A DNA stretch of 64,000 bases from contig NBAY01000049.1 in the NCBI GenBank assembly GCA_002794775.1, positions 1 through 64,000 of the forward strand, written 5' to 3'. Both the position numbers and the translations under genes were made by a program. Shown piece by piece: positions 1 through 8,753 of the stretch. Positions within the stretch are counted from its first letter, which is position 1, and the number at the start of each line of letters is the position of its first letter. Source of the stretch: Porodaedalea pini (lineage: Eukaryota > Basidiomycota > Agaricomycetes > Hymenochaetales > Hymenochaetaceae). Under the pieces are notes generated by a model. That model did no database searches, had not been told where the DNA came from, and was given only the letters and a program-made list of their open reading frames with translations.

Positions 1-986
1 GTGCCCGTTGTTGTCGACGTCGCCACCTCTATGAGGTTAACTGAGGCCGTACTGGTCTCCTGACACAACGAGTCTATCTTTTCCATCAAATTATTACCCA
101 CCGCCGTGCTCGGTACGAACCCTCCGTTCGGTAGCGTCACCTTCCCGTTCGCATCCCTCACACACTTGCCTGCCTGGATATACTCCAGCACCTTCGGGCA
201 CAACCTAATGTAGTGGCTCATGTCGCCACAGAATGCACACCCGGGACTCCTCTGGGATGTCGTCGCTGGCGGCGGTCTTCGCCCGAGTGACTGTACCTGA
301 ACCTGAATGTTCTTGACTGCTTCCCACACCGTACTGATATCCACTTCCTCCGACTTTACCTTTGACTGATTCGTCGGGTCGGGCGCTCGAGTCGTCGGTA
401 CGTCGTTGAAAACCGTACTGGCCAGGATGTAGTCCACATGCTTTACCACCAAATCGATCATATACGGTTTGCCCGGGGACGGGTCAGCCTCCTTCGTTTC
501 TAGGCATTGCTGTAACCTGTCCTTCATCTTGCCCGTAAAGGCTCGAACGAACGTGTGTGCCGCTTCCTCCGCTGAAACGATCGAGTTACATTCCAAATAC
601 TTCGACCTCACTATGAACTCTCTCTTATACTCTCCGAAATCCTCCCTCGACTGTATTCCTTTATTCCTCCAACCTTCGACAAGCCTGTCAAGGTCTTCCT
701 GGGTGAAGTGCATGCCGGGTGCCAATGCTGGGTAGAATGCTATAATTGCCTCTTTCGCCTTCATCCAATCGTTCGCTCCCGTACCGACACCATCGGCGGT
801 ATCCCACAGCTCAGCTATGGAACTCGAAGCGTAATACTTCACGTACCGGATCTTTGCCGCGTCATCTAAGTTGCAGTTGGTCGCGATATATTCGATATCC
901 TCGAAGTACCGAGGAAGGTCTAACGGGTTGTGTCCATTGAAGAAGGGAGCGTCTCTGGCTCCGCGACGTGGAGGACGGTTTGACAT
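1..986 (-). CDS. Ty3/Gypsy Gag, partial (element D)
   Basis: Retrotransposon capsid protein that would package element RNA in cytoplasmic particles. The minus-strand frame is open from the left window edge up to 1523, and its only ATG is at 986, so I take that as the start. The N-terminal part contains a PFFNGHNPLDLPRYFEDIEY-like stretch, and the central part is rich in W, R and K as in retrotrans_gag domains. A CCHC zinc knuckle (CAFC, H, C spacing C-x2-C-x4-H-x4-C) lies near 205-239, followed by a GKVTLPNGG motif typical of Agaricomycete Gypsy gags. The C-terminus and pol lie outside the window. No stop codon is seen in the visible part, so this copy may be functional here. It is not close to elements A, B and C: its zinc-knuckle context and codon choice differ, with very frequent GTACCG. 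Confidence 0.8.
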   Translation of the reverse strand, partial: MSNRPPRRGARDAPFFNGHNPLDLPRYFEDIEYIATNCNLDDAAKIRYVKYYASSSIAELWDTADGVGTGANDWMKAKEAIIAFYPALAPGMHFTQEDLDRLVEGWRNKGIQSREDFGEYKREFIVRSKYLECNSIVSAEEAAHTFVRAFTGKMKDRLQQCLETKEADPSPGKPYMIDLVVKHVDYILASTVFNDVPTTRAPDPTNQSKVKSEEVDISTVWEAVKNIQVQVQSLGRRPPPATTSQRSPGCAFCGDMSHYIRLCPKVLEYIQAGKCVRDANGKVTLPNGGFVPSTAVGNNLMEKIDSLCQETSTASVNLIEVATSTTTG

Positions 987-2315
987 GATTCTTACTGGGG
1001 GTACTGGCTGTACCGGAGCTACTACGGTCGATGTCCGGGGCCACGTAGCCTGTGTGTTAACTGGGTTCGACGGAACTGACGACGTACCGACAGGTGAAGA
1101 CGTCTGTCCCGGTACGGACGAACTAGGATCCGGTAAGATGAGCTGAGTGGTATCATCTGGGTTGTTGCTCTCGAGCTCGGTTAGTGGTGATGAGCTAGTC
1201 GACGGGGCTGAGGGGACTGTCGACGGAACTGCGGACGAGCTGATTAATGAGAAGGGAGACTGCGCTCCGGAGTCGAATGACGTGTTAAGCTGTTCTAAGT
1301 CCGAATCAAGGTAATGCTCTACGGACTCTGAATCCAAATCCGTAGTGCGCTCTTCGATACGGCGTCTACGCTGCCAAGCGTTAGCGGTTCGATATGGATG
1401 AGGGGGTTCAATAGTCTGCTGAGATGTCCCACGTGACGAACACGGTGGACGTGAGGATCGTGACACGTTTAACCCCCTCGCGGTGGGCTCCACTTGTAGA
1501 TCCTGACTTAGGGGTGTCTGGGATCAACGGTCCTTTTGGGGACGTGATCGCGTTGCTCTGGGAGGTTAGGGGTAGACTGCGGTGAGATCACTCGATGTAC
1601 CGGTACACATCGGTACGCTTCGGTACGCGCCGGTACATGTCAATATCGAGAACAAAGGTCGGGAACTCCTGTCGGGTCTGTGGTTTGACCGGTACGGAGT
1701 CAGTACACACGGGTAATCAACACCGGTACAATGTGATCACGACAAGCAACGAGGTTCGAGTTACAAAGTATGAGACGAGAGACGGTTTCGAGAGACGAGA
1801 TGCTAAGACAAAGACGGAACGACTACAAGATTACGAGAACTAAGACGGATCACACTCAAGTTACCCTATCTGAGGGAGATTCTGCGGTAGAACTGACTTG
1901 TCCTCTACCTACGACATGGGGTGCATATTTATACTAAGTCCAAAGATCTATCTACAGTTAATAATTTCCATACGGGCATACTGTGCATATCAGTTGAAAC
2001 ATAGAGAAGTTGAAAGGAAAAGTCATAGGTCATAGAGGCGCACATAGAGTGCATAGAAATCAGAAGAACATAGGAAAAACATAAATCATAATGAGGAAAA
2101 ATGTCCGCTTTGCGTCCGATCACACTGGTGCTCCACCAGAACTCAGATCGTCCAATCGGTACGTGGCTCCCATCGTTGGACAGCAGTCCGGTACGCATCT
2201 TGGCTGTATGCTCCATGTGACCGCGTCCCTAATTGTCGAGATAAGATCTCCGGTACGTTCCGGTATGCTTTCGGAGGTGTCAGAATGTGCTGATGACGCG
2301 ATCGCGAGGTTCTGA
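987..2315 (-). other. Leader/5' region of element D, CGGTAC-rich
   Basis: No independent gene is recognised. From 987 to 1523 the gag frame stays open upstream of its ATG and would encode a Ser/Thr/Pro-rich stretch without a start codon; a TGA at 1524-1526 (minus strand) closes it. From about 1560 to 2315 the DNA carries many copies of CGGTAC or GTACCG, including a phased array at 1601-1636. A 5' LTR for element D is expected here, but I could not define its ends or find a primer-binding site, and the decayed Copia sequence that begins near 2316 may have removed it. Confidence 0.45.
1601..1636. repeat. Four CGGTAC copies at exact 10-bp period
   Basis: The hexamer CGGTAC starts at 1601, 1611, 1621 and 1631, each followed by a different 4-bp spacer (ACAT, GCTT, GCGC, ATGT). 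One turn of B-DNA separates the copies, so they would lie on one helical face. Further copies occur at about 1694, 1727, 2157, 2190, 2252 and 2355 and through the gag gene. Confidence 0.85.
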
Positions 2316-2559
2316 TTCGAGACCGGACTGATCGGGTTGAGTCTGGTACTGATCGGTACGCATTGGAACCAGTTCTTGAATGCTTCTGGAGTGATCGGCA
2401 GTGATGGGACGATCGGCACGGCTCTACACCGCCTTACCACAGCTCCGCCGGCAGGTAACCAGGACCAGTTGGACCTAGACCAAGCGATGCTCAGCGCGAT
2501 CATGATGAAGCTCCCGGACACGATCTTCATCAAGTACATGGATGTCGAAAAGGTACACG
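2316..2559 (+). pseudogene. Ty1/Copia Gag, 5' fragment
   Basis: First visible part of the Copia element whose remainder starts at 15591. The frame reads into LDLDQAMLSAIMMKLPD and MDVEKVH, a gag helix pattern seen in fungal Copia elements. Joining position 2559 to 15591 (dropping one 5-bp target duplication) gives VEKVHDLMSKLKAQF with no frame change, which shows this is one gene cut by element A. The frame opens after a TGA at 2313, and no convincing start codon or 5' LTR is visible to the left, so the element is probably 5'-truncated or its border with element D is obscured. The exact left border is uncertain. Confidence 0.7.
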
Positions 2560-3018
2560 TGTTAGGACTTGAACTTTCACCCTGTCTTTTATTTTCCTTT
2601 TATCATTTCTTTTCTTTTTACCGCTCCTTTTCATTATATTTAATCGTCTTTTCAATCACTTCCCACACTCACTTAGTACGACCCAACCTTCATTTGTTCC
2701 ATTCCTAGTTACGTAAACTATACAGTACTTAGATAATGCAGTCCCACGGACAACGCTATATAGAGGAAGGTGGAATCGCAGAAGCCCCCTGTTCTGCTTT
2801 TCCTCTTACCTCCACGTCGTCCAGGTGAGACCCGCCCTCCCCTTGTATTAGTTAGATTTGTATTAATCCTCTTACCTCCACGTCATCCAGTCTGAGTAAA
2901 CCCGCTACCCGAACTTTGTGTTTGAGATACAGCTCGTCTCAGACAACGTTCGCGTCACCGTCAGGTGTCGCACGTTGAGGTTGCCTAGTCTGAGTTCCAC
3001 CCAGACTTCCGCCTAACA
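2560..3018 (+). repeat. 5' LTR of element A
   Basis: 459 bp, begins TGTTAGGACTTG and ends TTCCGCCTAACA. It matches 15127-15585 with only about seven to ten differences, all transitions, mostly at former CpG sites. It contains a TATA box (2756-2763), the predicted transcript start GTTCTGCTTTT (2791-2801) and two copies of a CTCTTACCTC-type repeat downstream of it. Confidence 0.95.
2756..2801 (+). promoter_or_regulatory. LTR A core promoter and predicted RNA start
   Basis: A TATATAG box at 2757-2763 lies about 34 bp before GTTCTGCTTTT at 2791-2801. The start point is inferred from TATA spacing and from exact complementarity of these 11 bases to the primer-binding site at 3020-3030. The same layout recurs in LTRs B and C. 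Confidence 0.7.
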
Positions 3019-3019
3019 T

Positions 3020-3030
3020 AAAAGCAGAAC
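3020..3030 (+). other. Self-primer binding site of element A
   Basis: AAAAGCAGAAC starts one base after the LTR end. It is the exact reverse complement of GTTCTGCTTTT at 2791-2801 and does not start with the TGG expected for a tRNA 3' end. This is the arrangement known from Tf1 and sushi, where the first 11 nt of the element RNA prime reverse transcription. Confidence 0.8.
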
Positions 3031-3728
3031 CCCCCCCAGGCTCATCCCCAGCATACGTCGTTGCTGTCGACTCACCTTCACCCAGTCTAGAAGAGCGCTC
3101 CCCTTGACGGACTTGACGTGTAAACCCCCTAAACGACAACCCTCAACCCTGCCCGGACATTTTCGGACGTTCGTGTATTACGTAAACATTGCCACCGACT
3201 TTTCCCGGCCCTGGCTCTCCGAATTAGCCTCTGGTGGAGCACGCACCTGACGTGGACGTGGGTAACCAGATGAGTACAAACTTCTACGGCAATCTCATTT
3301 GTGATCTCGCTCGGATCCTACCGCCTCATCATCAACCTTGCCGACGAACCCGTTCAACGTTGGCGTAACCCCGGATCGAACGCACAACTGATCCCTGTCC
3401 CTCCGCCAACGTCAAGATAGATCTTACCGATGAACAGCGATGGGCCCTTCCTGCATCAGCCCGATGGGATCCAGACCGACCAGGCTACGTCGCGACCAAC
3501 AATAGCGGCGTCACTCACGATATCTGGTGGAGCGAAATCCGGCGCGGCTGGTATTTGTCAGACAAACGAGGAAGGAGAGCCAGGTGGCCCCCAGCTGCTC
3601 CATCATCACCTGTGCCATCGACGTCTACGGTCAACCTACCACCGACCCCAGGTCCTTACCGCAAGACTAACAGAGACCCCTCACCGCCGACTCCCCCGGA
3701 ACCTTCGACACCTGCACCCGAACCCACG
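3031..3728 (+). other. Leader of element A with conserved ATG-less frames
   Basis: Between PBS and gag. Two overlapping reading frames show protein-level similarity to the leaders of B and C. The first (about 3180-3420) includes SLWW, HLTWTWVT and LADEPV motifs and has one internal TGA at 3271. The second (3369 onward), in the gag frame, includes VKIDLTDEQ, THDIWWSEIR and SPPTPPE and runs into the gag ATG at 3729 without its own ATG. Differences between copies are often synonymous or conservative. Confidence 0.5.
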
Positions 3729-5229
3729 ATGTCAGCAGAAGGTTTCAGCCAACATCAAATGGCGCAGATCATGGCCATCGTCGCAAATGCCTTTGCCCAT
3801 CAGGTGAATAACTGTTAGGCGGGAGTCCGGGAGACGACTCGGACTGGGCAGGCCTCGGCTGACTGTTGTCTGGGACGTGCTATACTCGAGCGTAGACTCG
3901 GGACACGCTTACTCAGGCTAGGTCGTCGTGGAGGTAAGAGGATTAATACAAGTCTAAACTAATACAAGGGGGACGAGTCTCACCTAGGTCGTCGCGGAGG
4001 TAAGAGGAAAAGCAGAACAAGGAGTTCATGCGATTCCTGAGACCTTATATAGCGACGACCGTGAGACTATATTACCTAACATTACATAATGAGTGGGAAT
4101 GGAACAAATGAAGGCAGTGTGGGAATGATTGTGTAAGATGGGTAAATATAATGAAAAGGACGAATATAATAAAGGAAATGGTAAAAGGGAAAATAAAGGA
4201 AAAGGTGAAAGTTCAGGTTCTAACAATAACGCCCCGGCACCGGTTGTGGCAGCTAACCCCCCGACCCCCAACATCGACGTTGCCCGGCCATGTGAATTCA
4301 CTGGCGGCGATGACTATCTAGACTTCAAGCACGAGGTCCTCCTCTTCGTCTCAGCCAACCCGAACAGATACCCCACGTTGGAAAGCAAAATCTACATTGT
4401 GCTCTCCTACTTGAAGGGCAGTAATGCAGCAACGTGGGTGCAGAATTACGTAGAGGAATCAACGACGGCCGGCATCGTAACCTTCACCGACAGCTGGACA
4501 AGATTCCAAGAGCACCTGGATGCCTCGTTCAACAATCCGAACCGGAAGGAAAAGGCGCTGGCGAAATTCCAGACCAAGGTTCAGAAGGACCTTACCGCTG
4601 ATGAGTTTTTCCAGGATCTCGACGTCCTCATCACAAGAGCGGGTTTAACAGACGACAGCATCATCTGTGATCGACTGAAGCGGGCAATGAACATCAAAGT
4701 GGTGAGAGGGGTACTACGGTCGACGCCAGTCCCAACAACGTATGAAGACTGGAAAAAGAAAGCGATCGAAATTGACCGGGGCGAGCAACAGATTCGTGCC
4801 ATCCAACAAGGCCGCGCCTTCCCACCCCCTCCATTCCCGCAGCAGCAGCATGGACCCCCAGCTCATCGCCAGGTGGCTGCCCCCCATGTTGACAAACGCG
4901 ATGTGACAGGCGTCATGTTCGGAGGAGCTGGCCAGCCGATGGACGTCTCCATGAATGAGGCGCAACGCCGATGCGCATGCTGGATATGTGGCCAGCTCGG
5001 TCACTTCAAGGACGCGTGCCCGCAAGGGAAGACAATCGTGCAGCATATGCTGCAGATGATGGCACCCGGCGAACGTCGCCTCCTCGCCGACGAACTAGGG
5101 GCAATGAAGGAATCGGCATTCGAGGAAGTCGTAGACACTCGGAGGTCGACTGTAGAGGACTATGTGGAGGAAGAAGGTGACGACGAAGAGGTCGTCGACT
5201 CGCAGGGTTTTGCGAGTGGTCAGGTGTAG
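3729..5229 (+). pseudogene. Gag of element A, split by a solo LTR
   Basis: Starts MSAEGFSQHQ at 3729 and is interrupted after codon 28 by a 413-bp LTR (3813-4225) plus the duplicated ATAAC. Removing these joins ...QVNN to APAPVV in frame. The rest matches Gag B: an IDVARP.EF.GGDDYLDFK capsid start, then a CCHC knuckle (CWICGQLGHFKDACP) near 4977-5021 and an acidic tail. Stop TAG at 5227. The frame 4138-5229 is also open from an ATG inside the LTR antisense sequence, which creates a chimeric N-terminus; this is a by-product of the insertion. Confidence 0.88.
3813..4225 (-). repeat. Solo LTR of family B in gag of A
   Basis: 413 bp in reverse orientation, bounded by TGTTAGG and CTAACA and by a perfect 5-bp target duplication ATAAC (3808-3812 and 4226-4230). 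It matches the LTRs of element B with scattered transitions. No internal sequence remains, as expected after recombination between the two LTRs of a former full element. Confidence 0.95.
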
Positions 5230-5247
5230 CCACCGGGGCGACTAACC
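5205..5247 (+). promoter_or_regulatory. -1 frameshift signal of element A (degraded)
   Basis: Heptamer G GGT TTT in the gag frame at 5205-5211, then a 6-nt spacer and GGTCAG facing CTAACC (5242-5247). In B and C the second arm is CTGACC and pairs fully; here one pair is lost by a transition. The pol frame is -1 relative to gag. Confidence 0.6.
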
Positions 5248-8200
5248 GAGAAGTTACAAGGGTTTCGAGTCTGGATCCGTTAAAATATAGTCAACCGACT
5301 GTACAATATTTAGATGCAAACGGCGGCGATGACTTTTCTGACTATGAAAACCCTACTGGTGTGAACGAAGAAGGCATCGAAGAGAGGTTGTTCATGAGGG
5401 GAACTGGCGGACGCCAGCTGGACCTCCTCCTGAACGTCGGACACCGCGTAGCGGGTGAGACGAGAGAGGTGGATGCACATGCCCTTGTGGATTTGGGATG
5501 CACAGGGTCATGCATCGATGTGAGGTTTGCCGAGCGATACGGGTTGGAGACCAAATGATACATTCAACCCCTCGCAGTGCTCAATGCTGACGGCATGCAC
5601 AATGAAGCCGGCTTGATCGAGGAATACGTCGACGTCGAGCTCATGATTGGGCACCACAGGGAGAGGATTGTCCTTGCGGTGACGTCGCTGGCGTCATCAA
5701 ACATTTTCCTTGGTTACGATTGGCTTCGACATCACAACCCGGAGGTCGATTGGAAGGCGGGTTTGATTGAATTCACCCATTGCTCAGAGGAGTGCATGAT
5801 GGAGAAGGAGGATGTGAAAGAGACAAGGAGGGTGAGAGAGGTGTGAATGGACAAGGTGTCCTGGCCCGCATACCTCAATGACTATGCCAATGTCTTCTCG
5901 GAGAAGGGATTTGAGAGGTTGCCTGAACACCGACCATGGGACCACGTCATCAACCTGAAACCCAACTTCAAACCTAGTGACTGCAAGATCTACCTGCTCA
6001 CGCCTACAGAACAGCAGTCGCTCAAGGACTTCCTAGACGAGAACTTGAAGTCTGGCTGCATCCGAAGGTCCATATCGCCTTTCTTCTTCATCAAGAAGGC
6101 CGACAAATCGCTACGCCCAATCCAGGACTACCATAAACTCAATGAGGGTATGATCAAGAATAAGTATCCTCTTCCCCTCATCGACGAACTGGTCGACAAG
6201 GTCAAGAAGGCGAAGTTCATCACCAAGCTGGACCTTCGTTGGGGATACTACAACGTCCGGATCTGCGAAGGAGATGAGTGGAAGGCAGCTTTTTGCACGA
6301 ATATGGGTCTCTTCAAACTGACAGTGATGTTCTTTGGTCTTTGCAATGCACCGGCGACGTTCCAAGCCTTCGTCAACCACATCTTTAAGGGGCTGATCTA
6401 CGACAACCTGATCATAGTCTATCTCAATGACATACTGATTCTCTCGCAAACTCTCGAGGAACATATCGAGACGTCGAGATGCATCCTTCAGATCCTGCGA
6501 GAGAACGGCCTATACCTGAAACCAGAGAAGTGCGAGTTCGACACCAAAGTGGTAAAGTACCTTGGCCACATCGTCGGCAACGGTGAGATCAGAGCAGACC
6601 CAGCAAAGACGGAAGCAATCGCAGACTGGCCCATCCCGTGAAACGTCAAACAGCTGCAACAATTCCTTGGCATGGGCAACTGGCTGCGACGATTCATCAA
6701 GGACTACAGCAAGGTAGTCCATCCGCTGACATCACTGACAGGCAAGAAGGACTGGGTATGGGAGACCGAACAGCAGGAGGCGTTTGAGGAGTTGAGACGA
6801 CGTTTCTGCTCACCTCCAGTCCTGGCCATTGCGAATGATGAGGGCCCTTTCCACGTTGAAGCGGACTCATCAAACTTCGCACTCGGAGGAGTGTTGTTGC
6901 AGAAGCAGGAAGGCAAGTGGAGGGTAGTCGCCTACAGGTCAGAAGCACTCCTACCTGCGGAATGAAATTACGAGATCTACGACAAGGAGATGCTCACGAT
7001 CATTTCGGCACTCAAGGAGTGGAGGCAATACCTCCTCGGCGCCCGTCATCCCATCGAGATCTGGTCCGATCACGCTAACCTTACCTACTTCAGGTCAGCG
7101 CAAAAGCTAAGCTATCGACAAGCTTGCTGGCGAACAGAGCTCAAGGAATTCGACTTCCACCTCGAGCACAAGTCGGGGAAGACAATGGGAAAGGCAGACT
7201 TACTGTCGTGCAAGGCAGGCTATGATGAGGGCAAGGATGACAACGACGGCGTCATGTTCATCAAGGACAAGTGGCTGAATCATGGGGTGGTGAGGACGTC
7301 GCGTGATGAGGTGTTGGACAGAGTGGAGGAAGCGCAAAGGGCGCAACAAGAGTCGGAGAGGCCGACGGGGATGACAGAGGTCGACAGGTTGTGGCGCATG
7401 AGAGGCAAGGTATACGTGCCGTCATCAATGAAGGAGGCCGTGTTGCGGGAGTGTCACGACTCAGTTCTGGCTGGACACCCAGGAGCGTCGAAAACAGTGG
7501 AGCTTGTCCATCGAGAATTCTGGTGGGCGTCGATGTTCTCCGACATCTGAACGTATGTCTGAGGATGTGACCACTGTCAGCGAACAAAGGCTCTGAGGGC
7601 ATCGAGGTCAAGGCCACTCCACCCAAATGCAGTCCCGGAAGGCCCCTGGGAAATCGTCACAGTCGACCTCATCGGAGAGCTCCCGGACTCCAAGGGGCAC
7701 AATGCGATCTGCGTCTTCATTGATAGATTCTTGAAACAGATGCACGCGATCCTGACAATGACAAAGTTATCAGCAGAAGGCATGGCCCAGCTGTACCGCG
7801 ACCACGTCTGCCGCCTCCACGGTCTGCCAAAGAAGATCATCCATGACCGAGGCATGCAGTTTGACGTGTCAATGATGAAGGAACTGTACAAACTCCTACA
7901 CATTGAAGGCAACCCGTCGACAGCGTATCACCCACAGACAGATGGTCAAACGGAACACGTTAACCAGGAGCTCAAACAGTACCTTCGACTCTTCGTTAAC
8001 CATCGTCAATTGGACTGGAAGGACTGGCTCCCCCTCGCAGAGTTTGCATACAACAACCGTGAACACTCAGTGACAAAGATGTCTCCCTTCTATGCGAACA
8101 CAGGACATCACCCCTTGAGCTTTGACACAACATGAACCTCATCTGCCAACATGTCAGCGGAAGAATTCGCGAAGCACATCAAGGAGACTCATTGCGTTGC

Positions 8201-8340
8201 GAAGGATAACTTGGTCAAGGCGGCGGATGACATGAAGCGCTACCATGATCGAACAGCAGGGACTTCGGTGGAGTATAAGGCTAGAGACAAGGTTTTCCTC
8301 AATGGGCGAAACATCAGTACAGATTCTCCAACGAAGAAAC

Positions 8341-8753
8341 TGTTAGGCGGGAGTCCGGGAGACGACTCGGACTGGGCAGGCCTCGGCTGACTGTTGTCTG
8401 GGACGTGCTGTACTCAAGTGTAGACTCAGGACACGCTTACTCAGGCTAGGTCGTCGCGGAGGTAAGAGGATTAATACAAGTCTAAACTAATACAAGGGGG
8501 ACGAGTCTCACCTAGGTCGTCGCGGAGGTAAGAGGAAAAGCAGAACAAGGAGTTCATGCGATTCCTGAGACCTTATATAGCGACGACCATGAGACTATAT
8601 TACCTAACATTACATAACGAGTGGGAATGGAACGAATGAAGGCAGTGTGGGAATGATTGTGTAAGATGGGTAAATATAATGAAAAGGACGGATATAATAA
8701 AGAAAATGGTAAAAGGGAAAATAAAGGAAAAGGTGAAAGTTCAGGTTCTAACA
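8341..8753 (-). repeat. 3' LTR of element B
   Basis: 413 bp, read on the minus strand from 8753 (TGTTAGAACCTG) to 8341 (CCCGCCTAACA). The four differences from the 5' LTR, at about 8415, 8418, 8428 and 8589, are all decayed CpG sites. The pol stop codon abuts it at 8754. Confidence 0.95.

Noticed and set aside
2278..2300. TGTCAGAATG as the start of a Copia 5' LTR
   Set aside because: Only about ten bases resemble the 3' LTR start and no further similarity follows.
2091..2315. Overlapping short frames on both strands near 2.1-2.5 kb
   Set aside because: No family resemblance; composition is explained by the CGGTAC-rich leader and the Copia fragment.
4129..5229. A 366-codon plus-strand frame as a complete gag gene
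   Set aside because: Its first part is the antisense strand of a solo LTR; real gag A starts at 3729 and is interrupted.
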